Below are positions 18,014 to 26,268 of a DNA stretch of 34,141 nt, piece after piece (positions within the stretch are counted from its first letter, which is position 1; the number at the start of each line of letters is the position of its first letter). Source of the DNA: Candidatus Bipolaricaulota bacterium (lineage in GTDB: Bacteria; Bipolaricaulota; Bipolaricaulia; Bipolaricaulales; Bipolaricaulaceae); the NCBI GenBank assembly GCA_025060555.1, contig JANXBC010000002.1, forward strand, positions 1 through 34,141, given 5' to 3'. The translations under genes and the position numbers were made by a program. Below the pieces are notes generated by a model. It was given only the letters and a program-made list of their open reading frames with translations. It was not told the DNA's origin and made no database searches.

Positions 18014-19042
18014 ATGGAGCTCAAAGAGATCCCCGAAAGGGTCCGGAAGAAACACGGCATTCCCATAACCAGGCGGGACGTTGTTCGCGTGTTCTCCGCG
18101 GTCCTTGCTTCCTCGGATATTTGGCGCATTGTGGACCTCGCCGGGATCCCAGTCCTTGCCACCTGTGAGGTGTTGCAGGCCTTGGCGGAGAAAGGCTTGG
18201 TCGAGTTCAAAAACGCGCGGGTGGTGGTGACCGAGGAGGGGCGCAGGAGGGCCATGGACTTAGGCATTAGTGAGGCTAAGGAGCTCTCCTGTCCACGCTG
18301 TCGGGGCCGTGGGCTCGAGCTCTCCTTATTTTCTAAATTGGCAGAGGAATTTCACCGCCTGGCAAAGGACCGGCCTGAAGCGGCTCAGGAATTCGATCAA
18401 GGCTATGTTACGGAGGAAACAACCATCGCCAGGATCGCCCTCAAAGAACTCCTCGTCCTGGGTGATGACGACCTCGTTTCCCTTGCCGCTTCGCTCACGC
18501 GGCTGCCGCGGCGCGTGGCCGTGCTCGATGTGGACCTGCGGATCGTGCGGTTTTTGCAAGAGCTGGCCAGGAGGGAAAAGCTCGTTCTCGAGGTTTACCA
18601 ACATGATCTACGTGAACCCCTGCCTCCAGAGCTTCGGCGGCAGTTCGACACGTTTGTGTGCGACCCCACTGAGAGTTTTCGTGGATATCTCGCGTTTGCC
18701 CAGCGGGGAATCGCTGCCCTGCGCGGCCCAGGCGGCGCGGGATATTTGGGACTTACGCGCCTTGAGGCCTCGCTTGAAAAATGGCGGAAAATAGAACTCG
18801 CTCTTCTTGAGGCCGGCGCAGTGATCACCGATCTTTTCCCTAATTTCCACGAATATGTGAACTGGCCATATATTGAGACCATGCGGGCCTGGCCTTTCCT
18901 TCCGGTGAAAAGGGTCCCCGGCCGATTCGAACCTTGGTATCGCTCAGCCCTGATCCGCATTGAGCTTGTGGAGGAAACGAAGGTGGAAAACGTGCGATAT
19001 GCGGGTGACATCTTCACCGACGAGGAGGCGGCCACTACCTGA
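18014..19042 (+). CDS. bpsA: Branched-chain polyamine synthase A-like (N4-bis(aminopropyl)spermidine synthase, DUF43 family)
   Basis: SRCP/SCPRCRGRG zinc motif, LGDDDLVSLAASL, VAVLDVDLRIVRFL, VCDPTESFRGYLAFAQRGIAALRG; SD GGAGGTG before ATG 18014; adjacent polyamine genes. Confidence 0.85.
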   Translation: MELKEIPERVRKKHGIPITRRDVVRVFSAVLASSDIWRIVDLAGIPVLATCEVLQALAEKGLVEFKNARVVVTEEGRRRAMDLGISEAKELSCPRCRGRGLELSLFSKLAEEFHRLAKDRPEAAQEFDQGYVTEETTIARIALKELLVLGDDDLVSLAASLTRLPRRVAVLDVDLRIVRFLQELARREKLVLEVYQHDLREPLPPELRRQFDTFVCDPTESFRGYLAFAQRGIAALRGPGGAGYLGLTRLEASLEKWRKIELALLEAGAVITDLFPNFHEYVNWPYIETMRAWPFLPVKRVPGRFEPWYRSALIRIELVEETKVENVRYAGDIFTDEEAATT

Positions 19043-19052
19043 GGCCAGCGGC

Positions 19053-19058
19053 TATAAT
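19053..19058 (+). promoter_or_regulatory. -10 element upstream of PvlArgDC, leaderless configuration
   Basis: TATAAT, 10 nt before ATG 19069. Confidence 0.5.
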
Positions 19059-19068
19059 CGCCTTGGCC

Positions 19069-19671
19069 ATGCCACGCAAAGCAAAACCGGCGCCGGCGGT
19101 TGCGGAAGCTCCCGTGGCTCTTCCCTGGCCCCTCGTGCCCCGAAAAGTGTTCTTCACCCGTGGGGTTGGGCGTCACCGGGATGAGCTGCGCTCGTTCGAG
19201 TTGGCCTTGCGAGACGCGGGCATCGAAAAATTGAACCTGGTGCATGTCTCGAGCATTTTGCCCCCTGGGTGCAAAATAATCCCGCGTTCGGAGGGCCTTA
19301 AGGAGATAAAGCCTGGACAGATTGCGTTTTGCGTGTTTTCCCGCTGCGCATCCAACGAGCCGCACCGGCTCATCGCCGCCGCCATTGGTTGTGCCATCCC
19401 CGCTGATCCCAACGCCTACGGCTACCTCTCCGAATACCACGCATTTGGGGAAAACGAAAAACAAGCCGGGGACAAGGCCGAGGATCTGGCGGCCTCCATG
19501 CTCGCCTCTACGCTAGGGATCGAATTCGACGATGAGCTCGTTTGGGATGAGAAAAAGGAGATCTGGCGCATAAGCGGGAAGATCGTGCGGACCATGAACG
19601 TCACTCAATCGGCGATCGTCGACAACAAGGGCTATACCACGGTCCTTGCCGCCGCGGTTTTCCTGTTTTGA
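19069..19671 (+). CDS. pdaD: Pyruvoyl-dependent arginine decarboxylase
   Basis: LVHVSSILPPGCKIIP (Ser-Ser self-cleavage context), GQIAFCVFSRCASNEPHRLIAAAIGCAIP, YGYLSEYHAFGENEKQAGDKAEDLAASML. Confidence 0.92.
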   Translation: MPRKAKPAPAVAEAPVALPWPLVPRKVFFTRGVGRHRDELRSFELALRDAGIEKLNLVHVSSILPPGCKIIPRSEGLKEIKPGQIAFCVFSRCASNEPHRLIAAAIGCAIPADPNAYGYLSEYHAFGENEKQAGDKAEDLAASMLASTLGIEFDDELVWDEKKEIWRISGKIVRTMNVTQSAIVDNKGYTTVLAAAVFLF

Positions 19672-19680
19672 GGAGGGAAA

Positions 19681-20724
19681 ATGCTGAAGAAGAAAGACTA
19701 TCTGCGTGAGCCAGTGCAGCACATTGATCCAAAGAGTTTCAATGCCGTTCCCATTGTAGAGGCGATGGCCTTAATGTCTTATCAGGCGCGAAACCTCGCG
19801 CAAGCCGCAAAGATTTATGACCGCATGTTGGCCGACCTAGACTGCACGATCATCTTGTGCCTTGCCGGCTCCCTCGTTAACGCCGGCCTCAAACAATGTC
19901 TCGTGGACCTCCTCCGGCACAACATGGTAGACGTGGTGGTGGCCACCGGCGCGAATATCGTGGATCAAGACTTCTTCGAGGCTTTGGGCTTCAAACACTA
20001 TATTGGCAGCCCCGACGTGGATGACAACGAGCTCCGCGAGCTTCACATCGACAGAATCTATGACACATTCATCGATGAGGATGAACTGCGGGTTTGCGAC
20101 CATACGGTGGCAAAAATCGCCGAGAGGCTTCCGCCTGGGGTGTACTCCTCCCGGGAGTTCCTGCGGGAGATGGGCCGGTACCTTGTGGAGCAGGGGCTGG
20201 GAAGGGATTCGATCGTACGGGTTGCCTACGAAAAGGCCATTCCCATTTTCGTGCCCGCTTTTTCCGATTGCAGCGCGGGCTTTGGCCTGGTCTTACACCA
20301 GTGGCAGCATCCTGAACGGCATGTTTCCATCGATTCCGTGAAAGATTTTCTGGAACTCACGCGGATCAAGATCGCGGCGAAAGAGACCGGGCTAGTGATG
20401 CTCGGGGGTGGCGTGCCCAAGAACTTCGCCCAGGATGTGACGGTGGCCGCTGACGTTTTGGGGTTCCCTGTGCCCATGCATAAGTACGCCATTCAGATCA
20501 CCACTGCAGACGTGCGCGACGGTGGCCTTTCCGGATCTACCCTCAAAGAAGCAAGCTCATGGGGCAAGGTAGCACAGGGCTTTTCCGAAATGGTCTGGGC
20601 TGAGGCCACTTTGGTCCTTCCAATCCTCGTGAGTTATGTGTATCACAGAAATACCTGGCGAGCGCGTGCGGAAAGGCGCCTTTCCGACTGGCTAGATCAA
20701 CCGGCCTCCCTGCCCGCTTCGTAG
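19681..20724 (+). CDS. Deoxyhypusine synthase-like protein
   Basis: MALMSYQARNLAQAAKIYDRML, LAGSLVNAGLKQCLVDLL, ATGANIVDQDFFEALG, MLGGGVPKNFAQD (lysine matching the catalytic Lys region), SGSTLKEASSWGKV; SD GAGGAGGG. Confidence 0.9.
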   Translation: MLKKKDYLREPVQHIDPKSFNAVPIVEAMALMSYQARNLAQAAKIYDRMLADLDCTIILCLAGSLVNAGLKQCLVDLLRHNMVDVVVATGANIVDQDFFEALGFKHYIGSPDVDDNELRELHIDRIYDTFIDEDELRVCDHTVAKIAERLPPGVYSSREFLREMGRYLVEQGLGRDSIVRVAYEKAIPIFVPAFSDCSAGFGLVLHQWQHPERHVSIDSVKDFLELTRIKIAAKETGLVMLGGGVPKNFAQDVTVAADVLGFPVPMHKYAIQITTADVRDGGLSGSTLKEASSWGKVAQGFSEMVWAEATLVLPILVSYVYHRNTWRARAERRLSDWLDQPASLPAS

Positions 20725-20754
20725 CGAACTCTGGCCTCTCCCCCCTCTTGTTCG

Positions 20755-20860
20755 TAAAATTCGGCCGTGACCCGACTGCGTTCGGGTGGTCAGACCCGTT
20801 TGGGCCCAAACCCAAATGGGTTGTTTTTTGGCCAACACTTGCCCGGGGAGGAGGTGAAAG
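20755..20860 (+). promoter_or_regulatory. Putative speD leader with overlapping hairpins and U-tract
   Basis: TAAAAT 20755-20760; hairpin ACCCGA-CTGCGT-TCGGGT 20770-20787; 14-nt palindrome GTTTGGGCCCAAAC 20798-20811; AACCCA-AA-TGGGTT 20809-20822 followed by GTTTTTT; SD GGGGAGGAGGTG before ATG 20861. Confidence 0.5.
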
Positions 20861-21208
20861 ATGCGGGAGCTCGGGAGGCACCTTGTGGTGGAGCTGTGGG
20901 GATGTCAACAAAACTTGAACAATCCGGAGGAGATCCGGAAGGCCTTGGTGGAGGCCGTCCGGCGGGCCGGTGCCACCCTCATCGACGTCCAAGTACATAC
21001 GTTCAACCCGCACGGAATATCCGGCGTTGCCGTCATCGCCGAATCCCATATTTCGCTGCACACCTGGCCTGAGCACGGGTATGTGGCCCTCGACGTGTTC
21101 ACCTGCGGGGAGAAAGTGGTGCCGGAGGCGGCTTTCCAGGTGTTCCGGGAGCTCTTCCGCCCCCAGCGCACCCACCTCATCGAGATCAAGCGCGGGATCC
21201 AACTATGA
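20861..21208 (+). CDS. speD: S-adenosylmethionine decarboxylase proenzyme (prokaryotic class)
   Basis: VVELWGCQQNLNN, AVIAESHISLHTWPEHGYVALDVFTCG including the pyruvoyl-forming Ser. Confidence 0.96.
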   Translation: MRELGRHLVVELWGCQQNLNNPEEIRKALVEAVRRAGATLIDVQVHTFNPHGISGVAVIAESHISLHTWPEHGYVALDVFTCGEKVVPEAAFQVFRELFRPQRTHLIEIKRGIQL

Positions 21209-22077
21209 CCGGCGGAAGACAACCAGGAGAGGACTGGTTATGTGAAGAACAAGCGCCGGGCCTTTGGCTTTGCCTTGGGGTTCGCAGGTGGCTCGTCCGC
21301 CGGAGAACAGCGTACCAGGCATTGGACCTGGTAGAAACTGAGGGTCACGGCCGGGTCCTTGCCCTGGACGGGAAATTTATGCTTTCTGAGCGCGACGAGT
21401 TCTTTTACCATGAGATGTTGGTGCACCCCGCGCTCCTTGCTCACCCCTCCCCGGAGCAAATATTGATCGTGGGTGGGGGAGACGGAGGGGCCTTGCGCGA
21501 AGCCCTCCGTCACCCGCTCAGACGGGCGGTCCTCGTGGAAATCGACGCCGGGGTCCTCGAAGCAGCACAGGAATGGCTCCCCTCCGTGCACCAGGGAGCG
21601 TTCAGCGACCCCCGTGTGGAGGTGGTGATCGCCCCAGGCGAGGATTTCCTGCCCAAACACGCTGAGGAGTTCGACGTGATCATCGTGGATTCCACTGATC
21701 CCATTGGTCCGGGGGCTGCTTTGTTCAACGTCTCCTTCTTTGAGGCTTGCCGTGCAGCTTTACGCGAGCCGGGCTTCCTTGCGCTGCAAACGGGAAGCCC
21801 CTTCCTCCAGCCAAGCGAGCTTAAGGCCGTGATCCATGGTCTTGCCGCGCTCTTCCCCGTGGTCGTTCCGTATCTGGGCTTCATGCCCCTCTATCCCTCA
21901 GGGATGTGGAGCTATGTGTTAGCGAGCACCAAGCCTCTTCCCACCGCGGAGGAATTTACACAGCGTTTTTTACAAAGGGATCTGCGTACTCGCTATTTCA
22001 CCCCGGCCATGTTCCAGGCGGCCACGGTCATCCCCCCTTTCTTAAAGGAGGCCCTCCACTCATGCCCCAACGCCTGA
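21205..22077 (+). CDS. speE: Spermidine synthase family aminopropyltransferase
   Basis: LALDGKFMLSERDEFFYHEMLVHPALLAHPSPEQILIVGGGDGGALREALRH, VIIVDSTDPIGPGAALFNVSFFEAC; ATGA overlap with speD. Confidence 0.95.
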   Translation: MTGGRQPGEDWLCEEQAPGLWLCLGVRRWLVRRRTAYQALDLVETEGHGRVLALDGKFMLSERDEFFYHEMLVHPALLAHPSPEQILIVGGGDGGALREALRHPLRRAVLVEIDAGVLEAAQEWLPSVHQGAFSDPRVEVVIAPGEDFLPKHAEEFDVIIVDSTDPIGPGAALFNVSFFEACRAALREPGFLALQTGSPFLQPSELKAVIHGLAALFPVVVPYLGFMPLYPSGMWSYVLASTKPLPTAEEFTQRFLQRDLRTRYFTPAMFQAATVIPPFLKEALHSCPNA

Positions 22078-22871
22078 GTTTCCTTGGGACAAGCCTGGAC
22101 TATGCTGAGGCGAAGGTGGTTGTGCTTGGGGTTCCGCTTGAGCGCACCAGCAGTTGGCGCACCGGCCAAGCCCAAGGACCAAACGCCATCCGCGCCGCTT
22201 CTGATTCCGTGGAATTTTTTTCCGCGCATTTCAGGAAAGATGTCCGGAACGCAAAAATTGGCGATCTTGGGGACCTCGACCCCTATCGATCAATTGAGGA
22301 GATACTCGCTGAGGAGGAAGCGGAAGTCACAAAGATCCTGAGTGATGGAAAGGTCCCGATAGTGTTGGGCGGCGAGCACACCATCGTTGTTCCCGCAGTG
22401 CGTGCGGCTGCGAAATTCGGCCCCCTTCAACTCCTGGCCCTGGATGCCCACTCCGATCTGCGAGAAGAATATTTGGGGCTGAGGTTTTGCCACGCTACCG
22501 CTTTACGTCGGGCGAAAGAAAGGGTGGAGAACATGGTGATCGTTGGTGCACGCTCATTTTTTGGGCCGGATCTGAGCGAGCCCATCTTCGCCACCCCTGA
22601 GGAATTCGCTACCAGATTGCGCCCGGAACTTCCGGTTTGGCTGAGCATTGATCTCGATGCCCTCGATCCCAGCCTCTGTCCGGGGGTGACCAACCCCGAG
22701 CCAGGCGGGCTCTCCTGGGCGGAGGTCCTCGCGATATTCCGCACGCTTCAGGGATTCAAGGTGATTGGGATGGATCTCGTGGAGTTAGCCCCACCTTGGG
22801 ATCCTTCCGGTGTCTCTGCGGTCTGTGCGGCTAAGCTCATCATTGAGGCCATCGCCGCCCTCTGGGCATAA
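22062..22871 (+). CDS. speB: Agmatinase / N1-aminopropylagmatine ureohydrolase
   Basis: GGEHTIVVPAV, LALDAHSDLREEYLG, SIDLDALDPSLCPGVTNPEPGGLSWAEV. ATG 22062 inside the longer listed ORF; overlaps speE. Confidence 0.92.
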   Translation: MPQRLSFLGTSLDYAEAKVVVLGVPLERTSSWRTGQAQGPNAIRAASDSVEFFSAHFRKDVRNAKIGDLGDLDPYRSIEEILAEEEAEVTKILSDGKVPIVLGGEHTIVVPAVRAAAKFGPLQLLALDAHSDLREEYLGLRFCHATALRRAKERVENMVIVGARSFFGPDLSEPIFATPEEFATRLRPELPVWLSIDLDALDPSLCPGVTNPEPGGLSWAEVLAIFRTLQGFKVIGMDLVELAPPWDPSGVSAVCAAKLIIEAIAALWA

Positions 22872-22924
22872 CTCGTTTAGGCAAGACATCCTCTTTCCCC
22901 TAAAATTGCGGCCAATGATGCACT

Positions 22925-25288
22925 ATGAGGTGCGGTGAGGAGAGGGAGCTTGCCGTAGTGGCAGCGGTGGCCAAGGCCTCTCTTTCTGGCCAAGACCCGA
23001 AGGAGTTCTGCCAGCAGGTCCTGGCTGGGATCCTTCCTGTCCTGGGATTGGACGCCGGCGCAGTCTACCTCCTTCACCGTTCACAATTCGTCTTGCTTGC
23101 TCACTACGGCCTGTCTTCGGAGTTCGTGGCCCAGGCCAGTGTGACCCCCCGTGATCACCCATGGCTCGGCCGGGCTGTGCGGGAACGTCGCACCCTCTGG
23201 GTGCAAGAATTCTCCTCGCCGGTAACTAGGGCCGAGGGGATGAAGGCGGCGGTGTTGCTCCCCTTGGTCATGGGGGAGAAGGAGCTTGGGGTGCTCGCGG
23301 TGGGCACGCGCTGCGCTTGGGAACCAACCCCCTCGGACCAACGGGCTCTCGAGCTTGCCGCCCATATCTTCGCACTAAGCCTGACCCAAAAGCTGGAAAC
23401 CTCGGAGAAGGCCGAGTTACTTGCCCGCTACCAAAACTTCGTGGAGAACGAGATCTTTGGGGTCTACATCGTTCAAGATGGCCGGTTTGCGTTTGTGAAT
23501 GAAGGGCTTGCGAAAATACTCGGCTACCGTAGGGAAGAACTCCTCAACCGCCCATGCCTGGAGGTGATACACCCTGACGACCGCGCGCGGATAACTCAGG
23601 GCTTGGAAGCGCAGCTCAAGGAGGGGTCAGGCACGCGACGCCGCCAAGTCCGAGTTTTAGCGCAAGATGGAAGCGTCAAAGTCGTGGAAATCCAAACTTG
23701 GCCAATCCAGCTTTCTGGCCAGCCGGCGGTCCAGGGGGTTGCCCGCGATGTGACGTGGGAGGCACAGGTTGAGAAGCTTCGGCAGGACTTGCTTTCTGTA
23801 GCCACGGAAATTTTGGCGGGAACCGATGTCTCAGCAATCCTTCGGCGCGTGGCTCAAGCGGTGGTGGAGCATTCACCCTTTCGGCGGGCGGTGGTGACCT
23901 TATATGACCTGCGGCATGAACCCCCGTTCTTAGGTCCCACTGTGGCCATTGCCACCGCCGGTCTCACCGCAGAGGAAGAGGAACAGCTGCGTAGCCAAGG
24001 CGGTCTCCCTCCCCACCACCGTGCCATGGCGTTTCAAGAGGAGTTCCGGATCGGTCAGTCGTACTACATCTCTCATGACCGGGTCCCCTGGGAACCTACA
24101 TATGGTCTTCCTGGAAGGAATGCCTCCGATGGTTGGCATCCCGACGATTTTCTGTTCATCCCATTGCGAGGAAGGTTAGGAATCATCGGCCACATCTCTG
24201 TGGACGAACCTGTGACACCGAAGGCGCCGACGCTGGAGATGTTGGAGCCGATCGAATTATTCGCGGGTCTGGCTGCCTTGGCAGTGGAACGGGCGTTCCA
24301 GTTGGAAGAGCTGCGGCGGCATAAGGAGTGGCTGCGCGGAGCCTTCCGCTTGGCCCACGAGCTTGGGCGCTGTAATTCCCTAGAAGAGCTTTTATCCGAA
24401 GCATTAGGAACTCTCGCAAGAGAAGTGCGGTATGAGTTTGGCGCGATCCTCCTCCGGAAGGGTGGGGAGCTGGAAGTGGCGGCCACGCACTCTTCCCTCC
24501 CCGGTTTCCAATACACCTTGGGGCAGCGCATACCCCTCACCCTGGGCGTGGTGGGCTGGGTTGCGACCCACCGTCAACCCCTGCGGTTGAACGATGTGCT
24601 AGGGGATCCACGCTATGTGCCCGTCCACCCGGAAATTCGTGCGGAGTTAGCTGTACCCATCCTCTTTGGCGAGGAAGTTCTGGGCGTGGTGGATGTGGAA
24701 AGTGTAACGCCTGGTCGTTTTAGGCCTGAAGACGAGGAGTTCCTCGCCGCCGTGTCGGACCTTTTGGGCACTGCCATCGAAAGCCTCAGGGCCCGCGAGA
24801 CCCTCCGCGAGCTCAGCCTCCGGGACCCCCTCACTAACCTCTACAACCGCCGATATTTGTTGGAGGTCCTCGCGCGGGAGATCGGCCGAGCTCACCGCTA
24901 TGGCCACCCCTTCAGCCTTGCCATCCTAGACCTCGATGAATTTCGCAAGGTAAACAATCGTTTTGGCCACGCCACAGGTGACGCTGTTCTCCAGGGTGTA
25001 GCCGAAATATTGTTGCGCAACTTGCGGGCCTGCGACTATGTGTTCCGCTACGGGGGCGACGAGTTCCTCCTTGTCTTGCCGGAGACCACGCGGGCCGGCG
25101 CAGAAGAAGCCGTGGCGCGCTTACGTGGCCGGCTGCGCACATGGAGCCGGGGACTTAATCTTGGCTTTCCCTTGGATTTCTCCGTAGGTATTGCCTGTTT
25201 CGATCCCGCTGATCCCCGCCCCCTCGAGGACCTCCTGCGAGAAGCTGACGGAAGCTTATACGCAGAAAAGCGCGCTCGTCTAGGCTAA
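22925..25288 (+). CDS. GAF/PAS sensor diguanylate cyclase
   Basis: GAF-like N-terminus, PAS (NEIFGVYIVQDGRFAFVNEGLAKILGY), two further GAF-like segments, C-terminal GGDEF domain (FRYGGDEFLLVLPET) with RACD I-site five residues upstream. Confidence 0.93.
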   Translation: MRCGEERELAVVAAVAKASLSGQDPKEFCQQVLAGILPVLGLDAGAVYLLHRSQFVLLAHYGLSSEFVAQASVTPRDHPWLGRAVRERRTLWVQEFSSPVTRAEGMKAAVLLPLVMGEKELGVLAVGTRCAWEPTPSDQRALELAAHIFALSLTQKLETSEKAELLARYQNFVENEIFGVYIVQDGRFAFVNEGLAKILGYRREELLNRPCLEVIHPDDRARITQGLEAQLKEGSGTRRRQVRVLAQDGSVKVVEIQTWPIQLSGQPAVQGVARDVTWEAQVEKLRQDLLSVATEILAGTDVSAILRRVAQAVVEHSPFRRAVVTLYDLRHEPPFLGPTVAIATAGLTAEEEEQLRSQGGLPPHHRAMAFQEEFRIGQSYYISHDRVPWEPTYGLPGRNASDGWHPDDFLFIPLRGRLGIIGHISVDEPVTPKAPTLEMLEPIELFAGLAALAVERAFQLEELRRHKEWLRGAFRLAHELGRCNSLEELLSEALGTLAREVRYEFGAILLRKGGELEVAATHSSLPGFQYTLGQRIPLTLGVVGWVATHRQPLRLNDVLGDPRYVPVHPEIRAELAVPILFGEEVLGVVDVESVTPGRFRPEDEEFLAAVSDLLGTAIESLRARETLRELSLRDPLTNLYNRRYLLEVLAREIGRAHRYGHPFSLAILDLDEFRKVNNRFGHATGDAVLQGVAEILLRNLRACDYVFRYGGDEFLLVLPETTRAGAEEAVARLRGRLRTWSRGLNLGFPLDFSVGIACFDPADPRPLEDLLREADGSLYAEKRARLG

Positions 25289-26172
25289 AGGGCCGCAGCC
25301 ACTCCCGGGACCCGCGGGAAAAGCCGCGTCTCACGCACATCCTGTAGTCCAAGGAGAAAGCGCACCAGGCGTTCAATGCCGATTCCAAAGCCGGCGGAAG
25401 GAGGCAGTCCCTCCTCCGCAAGCTTGAGAAGCGAGGTGTAAGCCACAGGGTCCAGACCTTGGCGGATGATCCGCGTCCTTATGCGTTCAGGAAGATGTTC
25501 ACGCTCACCACCGGAGAGGGCTTCCCCATAGCCCTCAGGATAAAGGAGGTCCATGTCCACCAGGATTCCCGGCCGATGGAGATCCTCGCGGTCGTAAAAC
25601 TCCCGCTGATCGATAGGAAAGTCTATGACCCACACAGGAGTGGAGTGGCGATGGGAGAGGGCAAGCTCGAAGTCCTCACCAAACTCGTGGTACGCCTCCT
25701 GCCAGGTGACGCGGGGAAATGGACGCGGGTATTCAGGCAGTTCTCGACCAAGCTTAGCCAGTTCTTGTCCAAACTCGCGCCGTATCTCCTGGACAATGTA
25801 GAGGAAAAGCCTTTCGCCAAGGGCCATGATCTCTTCGCGTTTGGCCTCGCGCACCTCTAGATCGAGTTGGACGAATTCAAATAAGTGTCGCCTCGTGTTC
25901 GCTCGCTCCGGGGGCTCAAGGCGCACGTTTGGGGAAAAGGAGAAGATCTTCGGGCATACCCGCACCGCGGCCTGTTTATGGAAGATCATGCTGCGGGTGA
26001 GGTACCAATCCTGTCCGTAGGCGGAAACGATGGCACGATCTGGGGTAGTGCGCAGAGGATCAGTTACGGGGGCAAGGATCACCGGAAGGAGCTCCACAAA
26101 ACCTTGCGCAACCAAGAACTCTCGCGCCGCGCCAAGCACAGCACTCGTGACCTCTAAAATCAACGCCTTCAT
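25285..26172 (-). CDS. Archaeal-type asparagine synthetase / AsnRS paralog (class II synthetase core without anticodon-binding domain)
   Basis: FHKQAAVRVCPKIFSFSPNVRLEPPERANTRRHLFEFVQLDLEV (motif 2-like) and GFGIGIERLVRFLLGLQDVRETRLFPR (motif 3). Only 295 aa and begins at the catalytic core. SD AAGGAGGG. Confidence 0.8.
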   Translation of the reverse strand: MKALILEVTSAVLGAAREFLVAQGFVELLPVILAPVTDPLRTTPDRAIVSAYGQDWYLTRSMIFHKQAAVRVCPKIFSFSPNVRLEPPERANTRRHLFEFVQLDLEVREAKREEIMALGERLFLYIVQEIRREFGQELAKLGRELPEYPRPFPRVTWQEAYHEFGEDFELALSHRHSTPVWVIDFPIDQREFYDREDLHRPGILVDMDLLYPEGYGEALSGGEREHLPERIRTRIIRQGLDPVAYTSLLKLAEEGLPPSAGFGIGIERLVRFLLGLQDVRETRLFPRVPGVAAAL

Positions 26173-26236
26173 TTATCCCTCCTTGGATTTAAAAAAGAAG
26201 ACCAAAAACGAGGGCACTTAATGCACTGGGACTCTT

Positions 26237-26268
26237 AAAGAAAGGAAATTACGCCCCAGCCGGGGCGT
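26237..26268 (-). terminator. Putative intrinsic terminator
   Basis: Minus strand ACGCCCC-GGCT-GGGGCGT followed by AATTTCCTTTCTTT. Confidence 0.45.

Noticed and set aside
18595-19464. 289-aa minus-strand ORF spanning bpsA and pdaD
   Set aside because: Opposes two well-supported genes and their intergenic promoter; no recognisable motifs.
21906-22061. N-terminal extension of the speB ORF
   Set aside because: Overlaps speE out of frame; the natural start is ATG 22062 (MPQRLSFLG).
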